Shown: in pieces, positions 25,320 to 34,946 of the stretch
How positions within the stretch are numbered: the first letter of the stretch is position 1
Layout of the letters: every line of letters starts with the position of its first letter
Assembly: GCA_016928025.1 (NCBI GenBank)
Contig: JAFGLN010000020.1
Span: 1-51,162, forward strand
Direction: 5' to 3'
Source: Deltaproteobacteria bacterium
Lineage (GTDB): Bacteria > Desulfobacterota > Syntrophia > Syntrophales > JAFGHS01
Length of the DNA stretch: 51,162 nt
Notes under the pieces: generated by a model
Told to the model about the DNA's origin: nothing
Databases searched by the model: none
What the model saw: only the letters and a program-made list of their open reading frames with translations
Program-made: the position numbers and the translations under genes

Positions 25320-26138
25320 ATGAACCGGTACAAACAGATTTTATACGTTAAAAGGGGTCCAATCCTGCGTGTGACGATGAACAGACCACGGTACCATAAC
25401 GCCCAATCGAGGATCCTGCTTGAAGAACTGGACCAGGCATTCCAGGAAGGTGCCGCCGATCCGGAAGTCCGGGTCATCATCCTGGCCGCGGAAGGTGAGC
25501 ATTTCAGTTCGGGACATGACCTCGGGACGCCGGAACAGAAGGCGGACGATGAACAAAGGCCGTTTGCCCACGGATTGCCGGGTAAATATCAGCGTCAGTG
25601 GGAATTATATCACGACAGAGGAATACGCTGGCGGGATCTGCCCAAACCGACGATTGCGGAAGTTCACGGATATTGTATTTTTGGCGGCTGGTTGATTGCC
25701 TCGGCAATGGATTTGATTGTTGCTTCTGAAGATGCGTTATTTCTTCCTTCATTTTTGCAATATTTCAGCATGCCCTGGGATGTCGGGGCCAAAAAGACGA
25801 AAGAAATCCTTTTTCAAATGCGCTTCGTTAAGGCGAAAGAAGCTTGCGATCTCGGCTTTGTCAATATTGTTGCATCACGCGAGAAACTGGAGGCGGAAAC
25901 AATGGCCCTCGCGGAACGAATTGCCGAATCGGACCCGCTTTTCACCCGGCTGGTGAAGCTTTCCATCAATCAGGTCCAGGATGTCGCCGGCTTCCGGGTA
26001 GCGGCGCAATCCGCTTTTTCAAATTATATGCTCATCCATGAGGCCGGCCTCGTTAGATCGCAGCAGGACATTGATTCGGGGAAGCGCACGCTTTCGCGCG
26101 TGGATCAAGCTTTCAGGCATTTAAAAGAATCGGAATGA
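25320..26138 (+). CDS. Crotonase-family protein (enoyl-CoA hydratase/isomerase), divergent
   Basis: The product has 272 residues; the ATG at 25320 follows AAGGGAGG. Crotonase features are VTMNRPRYHNAQSRILLEEL, HFSSGHDLGTPE (first oxyanion contact) and TIAEVHGYCIFGGWLIASAMDLIVASEDA. Both catalytic glutamates of classical hydratases are replaced: the GGG-Glu position reads GGW, and the second reads LPSFLQYFSMPWDVG. The chemistry may thus be isomerisation, hydrolysis or something else on a CoA ester. It shares little sequence with the crotonase at 4582. It is followed after 26 bases by an HD-domain gene, forming a two-gene unit. Confidence 0.82.
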   Translation: MNRYKQILYVKRGPILRVTMNRPRYHNAQSRILLEELDQAFQEGAADPEVRVIILAAEGEHFSSGHDLGTPEQKADDEQRPFAHGLPGKYQRQWELYHDRGIRWRDLPKPTIAEVHGYCIFGGWLIASAMDLIVASEDALFLPSFLQYFSMPWDVGAKKTKEILFQMRFVKAKEACDLGFVNIVASREKLEAETMALAERIAESDPLFTRLVKLSINQVQDVAGFRVAAQSAFSNYMLIHEAGLVRSQQDIDSGKRTLSRVDQAFRHLKESE

Positions 26139-26164
26139 GATACGTCGGAAAGGAGAATTCCCAT

Positions 26165-26725
26165 ATGTCTATCACAAGAGATGAAGCGGTTGCTCTTCTG
26201 GAACAGTATATAAAAAATGAAAAGATGCGCGATCATTGCTATGCGACGGAAGCCGTTATGAGGGCTTTGGCCCGCCGGTTAGGCCGGGATGAAGATAAAT
26301 GGGGCATTGCCGGATTGCTTCATGATTTGGATGCCGAACTGGTCAATGCCGATTTAAATGTCCATGGCTTGGAAACGGCCAGAATTCTTGAAGAGAAAGG
26401 TATCGACCCTGATATGATTGACGCGATAAAAATGCACAATGAACAGGCCTCAGGCGCTCCCCGCAGCCTGGAATTCCATCATGCGCTGGCGGCCGGTGAA
26501 ACGGTCACCGGCCTGATCATTGCGACGACGCTGGTGTATCCCGATAAAAAATTATCCGGCGTAAAAACGAAATCCGTGACGAAGAGGATGAAAGAGAAGG
26601 CGTTTGCCGCGTCCGTTAACCGCGAGATCATCAGGGAATGTGAAAAAATAGGGCTTCCCCTGGATGAATTCGTCACCATCTGTCTGGAGGCGATGAGGGG
26701 GATCAGCAATACTTTAAAGCTGTAG
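26165..26725 (+). CDS. HD (HDIG-type) domain hydrolase
   Basis: The product has 186 residues from the ATG at 26165 (AAAGGAG upstream); an in-frame ATG at 26135 overlaps the crotonase stop. The metal-binding HD signature is present: His24 (MRDHCYATE), His53-Asp54 (GLLHDLD) and later histidines (NVHGLETA, KMHNEQ). Members of this small stand-alone group hydrolyse phosphate esters of nucleotides, but the substrate cannot be assigned. It is cotranscribed with the crotonase and converges on the ppiD-like gene with a 12-base gap. Confidence 0.82.
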   Translation: MSITRDEAVALLEQYIKNEKMRDHCYATEAVMRALARRLGRDEDKWGIAGLLHDLDAELVNADLNVHGLETARILEEKGIDPDMIDAIKMHNEQASGAPRSLEFHHALAAGETVTGLIIATTLVYPDKKLSGVKTKSVTKRMKEKAFAASVNREIIRECEKIGLPLDEFVTICLEAMRGISNTLKL

Positions 26726-26737
26726 GCAAGGGTCCGA

Positions 26738-28339
26738 TTAAAGATCTTTGATGTCTTTTTTGAATTGCAGCTTTCCTTCTTTGATCATGGCGGTTTTGAT
26801 GCCTTCGATCCAGGAAGCGAGGGCTGCCCTCTTCTTCAGTCGGAGAAGTTGATTTTTTAACAGGTCTTTCCGGGCATCAAAATCTTTTGGATCGACGGCC
26901 CCTCGTTCCTTGAAATGAATGATCAGATAGTGGTCTTCAACAATAAAAGCACGTTCCGGGAAGGGCTTTTTCTTTGATAGCTGAAACAGGGCATCACTTA
27001 ATTCCTCGGAAAATCCAACGTTCGGAACGGGGCCTCCCGGATTGAAAAAGCCTGATTCGGCGATCTTGAGTTGTTCTTGCCGGGATATTTTTTGCAGCGT
27101 TTCGCCCTGTTTCAGACGGGTGAGAATATCGGATGCCTTTTTGCTGCATATTTTTTTCGCTTCCATTTTTTTGTAGCGCTTCGCAATATCTTCTTTAATA
27201 TCTTTAAATGACGGAATATGCGAGGGTTTTTCTGTTGCCAATGTGAATAGATAGTATCCGCTTTCCGTGGAAAGGACGCGGCTGATATCATTTTTTTTCA
27301 GGTCGAATGCCATCATGCTGAATTCCGGTATATCGCTGAAGATCGAAGGCGGACTATTCGCACTAAAAAAATCTGTGTTCCGGACCTTAAGATGATTCTC
27401 CTCCGCATAGTCATCAAAATTTTCCTTCTGATAGATGATATCATGGGCCGCCTTGGCGATATCACCTGCCTGGTGCATGCCACCGATTTGCTTGAGCTCG
27501 GCAATGATTTTATTTTCAACTTTTCGCAGGCTTAAGGTTTTACCGTCCGAGTTTGTCCACTGGGCTTTGTGGCTTTCATAATAATTTTGTATCTCGTCTT
27601 TGGAAACGTCCACCTGCTCAGAGTAATCACTGCCTAAAAAAGCCAGATACTTCAGTTGGACCTGATCGGGGATACGAAACCCTTCTTTATGTTGGTCGAA
27701 ATAAGACTCAAGATCGGCAGGAGAGGGTTTTACATGATCCGTGAAATCATCGGGCGATAGTTTGATATAGGTGATATTGATCTTTTCAGTTTGGAGCTTA
27801 TAAAGATCATACACTTCCTGATCCGAAACTTTGACTGCGTCGGCGATAAGGCCTTCCAGTTTTGCCGCCGTCAGCGTCTTTTTCTGGGCGATTTCGTATT
27901 CTTCCGGAGCCATTTTGATGTATCGCAGAGAATATTTGTAAACCCGGTCGTCGAAGACGCCGTTTCTCTGGAATGCCGGTGTCGCCATAATAAAAGTGCG
28001 GACTTCTTCATCCGTTGTTTCAATGTTGTATTCATCCGCTTTTTTTAGAATAACCGCTTGATCAATCAGAGTATCCAGCGCCTTTTGTTTCAGATTCAAT
28101 TGCTTCAGGATTTTATTGTTCAGTTTGTCGCCATATATTTGCTGATAGGAAGTAAGCAGATTATTGTATTCCCTTTGGACATCGGCCATTGCGATGACCC
28201 TGCCGTCGATGACGGCGACCGTTTCGGCCTTTTGTCTGCCGCTCATCGAGCCGAAATACAAAACAAACACAATAATGATAATAAACAGCAAGACTTTCAT
28301 GATCCAGCTTCTGGCGTGTTTTCTCATGAGATCAAGCAT
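26738..28339 (-). CDS. PpiD/SurA-N-like periplasmic folding factor
   Basis: The product has 533 residues. It opens with MLDLMRKHARSWIMKVLLFIIIIVFVLYFG, a single membrane anchor at about 14-31 typical of PpiD, then a SurA_N-type chaperone domain (AVIDGRVIAMADVQREYNNLL, LNLKQKALDTLIDQAVILKKADE). The parvulin domain is hard to see. A stretch with FSMMAFDLKKNDISRVLSTESGYYLF resembles only its C-terminal half, and the usual ARHIL and GGDLG motifs are missing. It may act as a membrane-tethered chaperone without isomerase activity. The start has AGGGA nine bases upstream. It is divergent from mreB. Confidence 0.82.
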   Translation of the reverse strand: MLDLMRKHARSWIMKVLLFIIIIVFVLYFGSMSGRQKAETVAVIDGRVIAMADVQREYNNLLTSYQQIYGDKLNNKILKQLNLKQKALDTLIDQAVILKKADEYNIETTDEEVRTFIMATPAFQRNGVFDDRVYKYSLRYIKMAPEEYEIAQKKTLTAAKLEGLIADAVKVSDQEVYDLYKLQTEKINITYIKLSPDDFTDHVKPSPADLESYFDQHKEGFRIPDQVQLKYLAFLGSDYSEQVDVSKDEIQNYYESHKAQWTNSDGKTLSLRKVENKIIAELKQIGGMHQAGDIAKAAHDIIYQKENFDDYAEENHLKVRNTDFFSANSPPSIFSDIPEFSMMAFDLKKNDISRVLSTESGYYLFTLATEKPSHIPSFKDIKEDIAKRYKKMEAKKICSKKASDILTRLKQGETLQKISRQEQLKIAESGFFNPGGPVPNVGFSEELSDALFQLSKKKPFPERAFIVEDHYLIIHFKERGAVDPKDFDARKDLLKNQLLRLKKRAALASWIEGIKTAMIKEGKLQFKKDIKDL

Positions 28340-28421
28340 AATTTTTTCCCTACCAATTCTTTAAGTTTGGCATACCTATTACAGTAATGGTTAAAATGCA
28401 ATAATTTTTTAGAAAAATGCA

Positions 28422-28450
28422 TTGATTAGGTTAGGGAAATACTGTATAAA
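28422..28450 (+). promoter_or_regulatory. Probable sigma-70 promoter of the mre-mrd-rodA cluster
   Basis: TTGATT at 28422-28427, a 17-base spacer, and TATAAA at 28445-28450, with the transcript expected to start near 28457, about 54 bases before the mreB start codon. Confidence 0.6.
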
Positions 28451-28483
28451 AAATTTCCTTTTTATAAAAAGAATTATCGATGA

Positions 28484-29548
<1,065 letters not shown>

Positions 29549-29913
29549 AAATGATTGATAAATAAATAGATCATCACACTGATCCTTCACCATCGAATTG
29601 GTTTTTGAACCCAACAGCTTATTCTGATCGGAAGCGGTGTATCCTGGCATGCTGGTTTCGGTATCAAAATTTTTCGATTCCGTAAAAATGATAAACAGAA
29701 GGGTAATGGTGAAACCCCGCGGATCTTATAAAAGTCATTATTATGATCGAATGACCCGAAGATGGGGCCAAGGGAAAAAACGGGAGCACGTTCCAAGCCT
29801 ATTCGATCCTGCCGCTAGATTGACTTTCAATTCTCAGATGAAGCATTATATATGCAAGGATGACGCTTATGATAAAGCGTTTTGAAATATCCATGTCATT
29901 TTCCGAGTAAGAT
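29549..29913 (+). other. Non-coding gap between mreB and mreC
   Basis: There are 365 bases without a convincing gene; short frames here have no ribosome site or family resemblance. A small stem (ACGCTT 29863-29868 with AAGCGT 29875-29880) followed by TTT lies just before mreC. The rest of the cluster is tightly packed, so a second promoter or an RNA element is possible, but no clear -35/-10 pair is visible. Confidence 0.4.
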
Positions 29914-30732
29914 ATGCTATTTTTTAAGAGATATAGAACGATCATCACGGCATTTATTCTCGTTCTCATTCCCGTTATCATTATTTTCTATAGTCTTAAA
30001 TACCCCTCTGCGAGCGTTGTTAGAAATCTTGTGATGGAAATATCCGGATCGGTCGAATTCGGTATCACCGGCTTAGTCGATGGCGTCCGCAATGTCTGGA
30101 ATCGATATATTTTTCTCGTGGAATTGGAAGATGAAAATAGGCGCCTTAAAGAACAAAACGCCCAGTTGCTGGGTGAACTCATTAAATATCGGGAAGGCTA
30201 TTTAGAAGCAAAACGTCTTCAGAATATCTTGGAGCTCAAAAGGAATACGCGATATCCCGTTATCGGTGCGCAGGTGATTAATATTGCCCAGGCATCATTG
30301 TTTAAGACGCTGATGATCAACAGAGGGAAAGCCCATGGCTTAAAGGTCGACATGCCGGTCATCGCTTCAAAAGGAATTGTAGGCAGAATAACGGAAATTT
30401 CCTGGCATACGGCACGCGTTCTTTTGGTCATTGATGTCAACAGCAATATCGATGCATTAATTCAGAGAACCAGAACGCAGGGTATTCTACAGGGTTCCGG
30501 ATTTAAAGGGGGCACGTTGAAATATGTTCTTAAATCGGCTGATGTTTCATTAGGCGATGTCGTCATATCTTCTGGTATGGGGGGCCTGTTTCCCAAAGAA
30601 ATTCTTTTGGGCACCGTCAAAAAGATTGATAAAGATCGTTCGGGTCTATTTCAATATGTCGAAGTGTCTCCGTCTGTTGACTTTAATAAATTGGAAGAAG
30701 TTTTGGTTTTGGTCGGTGGTGATAAAAAATGA
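29914..30732 (+). CDS. mreC: Rod shape-determining protein MreC
   Basis: The product has 272 residues. An N-terminal transmembrane helix (about 9-28) is followed by a coiled coil (about 60-95: VELEDENRRLKEQNAQLL) and a periplasmic beta domain with VIGAQVINIAQAS, INRGKAHGLKVDMPVIA and GIVGRITEISWHTARVLLVIDVNSNID, all typical of MreC. It scaffolds the elongasome between MreB, MreD and PBP2. Its TGA overlaps the ATG of mreD by four bases (ATGA), a coupled arrangement. Confidence 0.95.
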   Translation: MLFFKRYRTIITAFILVLIPVIIIFYSLKYPSASVVRNLVMEISGSVEFGITGLVDGVRNVWNRYIFLVELEDENRRLKEQNAQLLGELIKYREGYLEAKRLQNILELKRNTRYPVIGAQVINIAQASLFKTLMINRGKAHGLKVDMPVIASKGIVGRITEISWHTARVLLVIDVNSNIDALIQRTRTQGILQGSGFKGGTLKYVLKSADVSLGDVVISSGMGGLFPKEILLGTVKKIDKDRSGLFQYVEVSPSVDFNKLEEVLVLVGGDKK

Positions 30733-31241
30733 TTTTTTATGTCTTATTACCTCTTATCCTATTGTTGATGGTTATTTTTCAAACAGCCATCCTGGACCAC
30801 TTGTTTTTCGGCAAAGTGGGGATAGAACTGGCACTCATTTTTGTTATCTATGCCGGGTTACGCATACGGTTTTTGCCGGGAGGGATATTGAGTCTCATCA
30901 TCGGTTATTTCATGGACTGCCTGACCGGGTCCATATCGGGACTTCACGCCTTCACTTATGTTGTTCTTTTTTTTACGTCGAAATTTTATTTCTCAAGGAT
31001 AAAGGCCGACAGGCATATGTTCATGGCTCTTTTCTGTTTTGTGAGCATTCTCTTCGAGGGGGTTGTCATATTACTGTTTTACAAGATGCTGTCTGGGGCC
31101 GACGTATCGTTAAACATTCTGGTGTTTACCCTGCCACGCGCCGGAGTCGGCGCCGTCCTTTGTCCTGTTTTGCTTAAAATATTCAATATGGCCGAGGTTT
31201 ATTTGGGTTATGGAAATACGCGACCGTTTGAACGGGCATGA
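30729..31241 (+). CDS. mreD: Rod shape-determining protein MreD
   Basis: The product has 170 residues, about the normal size, and consists mostly of five or six hydrophobic helices (for example YVLLPLILLLMVIFQTAIL and GILSLIIGYFMDCLTGSISG, the latter with the conserved GxxxD region). It is the integral membrane partner of MreC. The start overlaps the mreC stop by four bases, and the end overlaps the start of mrdA by 32 bases. Confidence 0.92.
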   Translation: MIFYVLLPLILLLMVIFQTAILDHLFFGKVGIELALIFVIYAGLRIRFLPGGILSLIIGYFMDCLTGSISGLHAFTYVVLFFTSKFYFSRIKADRHMFMALFCFVSILFEGVVILLFYKMLSGADVSLNILVFTLPRAGVGAVLCPVLLKIFNMAEVYLGYGNTRPFERA

Positions 31242-33096
31242 ACCGAGTGATTATAGACAAAAAGTAAAGTTCGTGGTTGTTGCGGTCATGGTGTGCCTGT
31301 CTGTTTTGATATTCCGAATGTTTTATCTTCAAATCATGAGGGGGGACGAATTAAAGCAAAAATCTGAAAACAACAGCATTCGCTTCCACAAAATCGTTCC
31401 GCCGCGGGGTCTCATCCTGGATAGAAACGGCGTTGTTCTGGTCGATAATCAACCGTCTTTTAATATCGTATATATTCCGAACCGCTCCAAGGACATCAAG
31501 GATACGCTTCGCAAGATAGAAAAGATATACACGGAAAATTCGATGACCTTTTCATTTGATTCGCTCTTAAACAAAAAAGTACGGCCATTCGTGCCCGTAA
31601 AGCTGGAGAAAAATGTCACTTGGGCGAAGCTGGCTGTCGTGGAAACTAACTCCCTGGATCTGCCGGGAGTCAACGTTGAGGTGCTGCCCATCAGAAAATA
31701 TAACAGCGGAAAAATGCTGTCCCAAATCGTTGGCTATATCGGCGAAATCAGCCCGAAAGAATTGAATAGGGATGAGTCCGGCCATTATAGTGCGGGTGAT
31801 CTTATCGGAAAGCGAGGAATTGAAAAATATCTGGATCAGTATTTAAGGGGGAAATGTGGGGCGGAACAGGTAGAAGTCAATGCCCTGGGTAAAACGATCA
31901 AAACATTGGGCACGATTGATCCGATTCCAGGCGATAACGTCTTTCTAACCATCGATTATTTCTTGCAAAAAGTTGCCTGGGAGGCGATAGACGGCAAAGC
32001 GGGCACCGTCATTGTTATGGATCCGCGCGACGGTTCTGTTTTGGCTATGGCAAGTTCGCCGTCTTTTGATCCCGGCCTCTTTTTTGGCGGTATTACGGTT
32101 GACGAATGGGAGGAGCTTTCCAACGATCCCCTCTATCCGATGGAAAACAGGGCCATAGCGGGGCAATATCCGCCGGGATCAACCTATAAGACGATTGTTG
32201 CGGCAGCTGCATTGGAAGAAGGCATTATAACGCCCGATACGACTTTTTTTTGTGACGGGACATTCGCACTGGGTAACAGAACCTTCAGATGCTGGCAGGA
32301 AGACGGCCACGGCAAGGTGAATTTGCATCGAGCCATTGTGGAGTCGTGCGATGTTTATTTTTATCAAGTCGGTAAATTACTGGGTGTAGATAAGTTGCAT
32401 GACTATGCTGTTAAATTCGGTTTCGGAAAACCAACAGGGTTTGATCTGCCCGGTGAGAAATGCGGCCTTATCCCTTCTAAACAATGGAAATTGAACAGAT
32501 TTAAAGAAAAATGGCACCAGGGTGAAACCATTTCGGTTGCCATCGGTCAGGGCTACAATTTGGTGACACCGCTTCAGTTGCTGAATGCCTATTGCGCGTT
32601 GGCGAATGGCGGGACTTTGTATCACCCGAGAATTATTGATCGAATTGAGACACCGGGAGGAAAACCCTACCGGATATTTGAACCGGAAGAAGGGGGTACG
32701 ATTCCTGTCTCGAAAAAAAATATAAAAATCTTAAACCATGCATTATGGGGCGCCGTTAATGAACGACGAGGGACTGGTTATATATTGAAGCGGGCGAAGG
32801 AGGATGTTTGTGGAAAAACAGGAACGTCTCAGGTTGTGCGTCTCCCGTCTGATGAAAAGGCACGACGCTTGAAGCAAATGGAACTCCGCTATAAGGATCA
32901 TGCGCTTTTTGTTTGTTTTGCCCCTTATAAAAACCCGGAGATTGCGATTGCCGTTGTCATGGAAAATGCCGGCAGCGGAGGGACTGCCGCTACGCCCATT
33001 GCCAGAAAAATCATTGATGCGCATTTTCACAGAAACCCCATAATTGAAAAACAACCGGTCATCGCTAAGGAAACCCGGCGAAAGGGCCACGGTTGA
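31210..33096 (+). CDS. mrdA: Penicillin-binding protein 2, elongation transpeptidase
   Basis: The product has 628 residues. A membrane anchor lies at 21-42, then the dimerisation/pedestal domain with PPRGLILDRNGVVLVDN (63-80) and GLIGKRGIEKYLD-like motifs, then the transpeptidase domain. The active site has the Ser324-x2-Lys327 motif in PPGSTYK, Ser379-Cys-Asp381 as the second motif, and KTG at 536-538. It crosslinks peptidoglycan during side-wall growth and works with RodA. The ATG at 31210 lies within the end of mreD; no better start is visible downstream that keeps the membrane anchor. Confidence 0.95.
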   Translation: MEIRDRLNGHEPSDYRQKVKFVVVAVMVCLSVLIFRMFYLQIMRGDELKQKSENNSIRFHKIVPPRGLILDRNGVVLVDNQPSFNIVYIPNRSKDIKDTLRKIEKIYTENSMTFSFDSLLNKKVRPFVPVKLEKNVTWAKLAVVETNSLDLPGVNVEVLPIRKYNSGKMLSQIVGYIGEISPKELNRDESGHYSAGDLIGKRGIEKYLDQYLRGKCGAEQVEVNALGKTIKTLGTIDPIPGDNVFLTIDYFLQKVAWEAIDGKAGTVIVMDPRDGSVLAMASSPSFDPGLFFGGITVDEWEELSNDPLYPMENRAIAGQYPPGSTYKTIVAAAALEEGIITPDTTFFCDGTFALGNRTFRCWQEDGHGKVNLHRAIVESCDVYFYQVGKLLGVDKLHDYAVKFGFGKPTGFDLPGEKCGLIPSKQWKLNRFKEKWHQGETISVAIGQGYNLVTPLQLLNAYCALANGGTLYHPRIIDRIETPGGKPYRIFEPEEGGTIPVSKKNIKILNHALWGAVNERRGTGYILKRAKEDVCGKTGTSQVVRLPSDEKARRLKQMELRYKDHALFVCFAPYKNPEIAIAVVMENAGSGGTAATPIARKIIDAHFHRNPIIEKQPVIAKETRRKGHG

Positions 33097-33119
33097 TAAG
33101 ACCGACTTGAAAATAAACC

Positions 33120-34229
33120 ATGAAATTTGATCGAAGATTATATCAAAATTTTGATTGGACCTTGTTTTTGATTGTTATCGTGCTGGTTGTGATCGGCATA
33201 TTGAATATTTTCAGTGCTGATTTCAGCATGAACGACCTTAAACTTAACCCGTATTATATCAAACAGATCCGATGGGCTTTTGTGGGGCTTTTGGCCATGA
33301 TCGTTGCTTTTTCAATCGATTACCGATTCATTGTCCGCCATGCTTATGTCATTTACGGGATTTCACTGTTACTTCTGATTTTGGTATTTTTATATGGAAC
33401 GACGACACACGGTTCTCAGCGCTGGATGACCCTATGGGATTTTTCTTTTCAACCCTCGGAACTGATGAAACTTTCGGTTATATTGGTTCTCGCAAAGTAT
33501 TTTAATGATCACAAAACGGTTCGGGGTTATGAACTCAAGGACTTATGGATGCCCTCTTTTCTTATTTTGTTGCCTTTTCTGTTGATTCTTAATCAGCCTG
33601 ATCTGGGAACGGCACTTATCCTGGTCATTCTCTTTTTTTCCATGGTTCTGTTTGTCGGTATCCGTCTAAGATCATTCATCATTGCCTGCACCATGGGTAT
33701 CGTGATGACCCCTGTTGGCTGGTTTTGTTTAAAGTCATATCAAAAGGAGCGCATTCTGACGCTTTTCAGCCCGGAAAAGGATCCACTGGGGACCGGGTAC
33801 CATATCATACAATCAATGATCGCTGTGGGCTCCGGGGGATTATTTGGCAAAGGATTTTTAAAAGGCACCCAAACCCAATTGCAATTTTTGCCCGAACAGC
33901 ATACTGATTTTGTCTTTTCGGTATTCGCAGAAGAGTGGGGATTTGTGGGCGGCCTGATCCTCGTTTTTATTTTTTTTATGCTGATCCTGTGGGGATTGAG
34001 GATTGCTTTACACTCCCGAGATTTGTTGGGTACGCTCATAGCATTTGGGATAACGTCCCTTATCTTTTGGAAAGTATTCATCAATATCGGAATGGTTTTA
34101 GGAATCCTGCCTGTGGTCGGCATTCCACTGCCCTTTTTAAGTTACGGCGGTTCAGCGATCGTCATTCTTATGATGAGCATCGGTCTTCTGCTGAACATCA
34201 GCATGAGGCATTTCATTTTAAAACCGTAA
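33120..34229 (+). CDS. rodA: RodA, SEDS-family peptidoglycan glycosyltransferase
   Basis: The product has 369 residues, the standard length, with about ten hydrophobic helices. SEDS landmarks are GSQRWMTLWDFSFQPSELMKLSVILVLAKYF, LLILNQPDLGTALIL (with the essential Asp in QPDLGTA), GTGYHIIQSMIAVGSGGLFGKGFLKGTQTQL and FLPEQHTDFVFSVFAEEWGFVG, ending in LPFLSYGGSA. It polymerises glycan strands for side-wall growth together with PBP2. It follows mrdA by 23 bases and is the last gene of the cluster. Confidence 0.96.
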   Translation: MKFDRRLYQNFDWTLFLIVIVLVVIGILNIFSADFSMNDLKLNPYYIKQIRWAFVGLLAMIVAFSIDYRFIVRHAYVIYGISLLLLILVFLYGTTTHGSQRWMTLWDFSFQPSELMKLSVILVLAKYFNDHKTVRGYELKDLWMPSFLILLPFLLILNQPDLGTALILVILFFSMVLFVGIRLRSFIIACTMGIVMTPVGWFCLKSYQKERILTLFSPEKDPLGTGYHIIQSMIAVGSGGLFGKGFLKGTQTQLQFLPEQHTDFVFSVFAEEWGFVGGLILVFIFFMLILWGLRIALHSRDLLGTLIAFGITSLIFWKVFINIGMVLGILPVVGIPLPFLSYGGSAIVILMMSIGLLLNISMRHFILKP

Positions 34230-34447
34230 CGGCTTTGTGGAAATGCCATGGGTATACATTAGACGTGTCTTGTTTCAGCCAAAAAGTGCTTGACAAGAGT
34301 TTAGAGTTATGATTAGTAGTCCGCGTTTTTAATGAATAAAGTCGTCTTGGGGTCATAAGTGAGTAAGGTTCGCATCAAGAGATATGGGGAGCCCGTTCTC
34401 GAAAGAATAAATAGAAACTATATCGGGGTTCAAAATTAAACATAGGC

Positions 34448-34500
34448 AGCCGAACGGATAATCATTACTTTTTCGTTCGGCTTTTTATTTTTTTATATTT
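34448..34500 (+). terminator. Hairpin with T-tract before the ATP synthase operon
   Basis: AGCCGAACG (34448-34456) pairs perfectly with CGTTCGGCT (34474-34482), then a long T-rich tract follows to about 34505. It has the form of a Rho-independent terminator and would end transcription from the rodA cluster. Because its T-tract ends only some 15 bases before the GTG of the first atp gene, any promoter for that operon must lie upstream of it, within it, or in its tail, so it could also act as an attenuator. Confidence 0.8.
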
Positions 34501-34520
34501 TTTTTATGAGGTAATGAGCA

Positions 34521-34946
34521 GTGATAGATGTCAATTTAACGATTGTCGTTCAGATGATTAATTTCCTCGTGCTCATGTTTATACTGAACTTGATTCTTTA
34601 TAAACCGCTCCTCGGCATTATGGAACGTAGAAACGCTAAGTTGAGTTCGTCGCAGGAGGAAATTAAAGACCTGAATCAGAAGGTGACGGATAGAATGGCC
34701 GACTATGAGGAGAAGATCAAACAGGCAAAGCAGGAAGCCATGGAACAGAAAAATGAGATTCTCAAGCAAGGGGCCGAAGAAGCCAAAAATATCATCGATG
34801 CCGTAAGGGCGGATTTGCCTGGTTATCTGTCGCAATTTCAGGAACAGATGAATGAGCAGATTTCCGAAGCCAGACGCATTTTGCGTGATAACTCACAACG
34901 CTTATCTTTTGAGATTGCCGAGAAAGTGTTGGGGAGGAGCGTCTAA
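34521..34946 (+). CDS. atpF': ATP synthase Fo subunit b'
   Basis: The product has 141 residues, starting at GTG 34521 with GAGG nine bases upstream. One N-terminal membrane helix (MINFLVLMFILNLILYKPLLGIM) is followed by a long charged coiled coil, the shape of Fo b-type subunits. Presence of two successive b-type genes marks this shorter one as b'. It forms half of the peripheral stalk that holds F1 against rotation. The stop and the ATG of the next gene overlap (TAATG). Confidence 0.9.
   Translation: MIDVNLTIVVQMINFLVLMFILNLILYKPLLGIMERRNAKLSSSQEEIKDLNQKVTDRMADYEEKIKQAKQEAMEQKNEILKQGAEEAKNIIDAVRADLPGYLSQFQEQMNEQISEARRILRDNSQRLSFEIAEKVLGRSV

Noticed and set aside
29637..29885. 82-codon frame in the mreB-mreC gap
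   Set aside because: No ribosome site, no family resemblance and an unusual residue mix; treated as non-coding.
34290..34318. TTGACA at 34290 as a promoter for the ATP synthase operon
   Set aside because: A TATGAT follows only 12 bases later and the 17-base position reads TTAGTA, so there is no usable -10 element at proper spacing.
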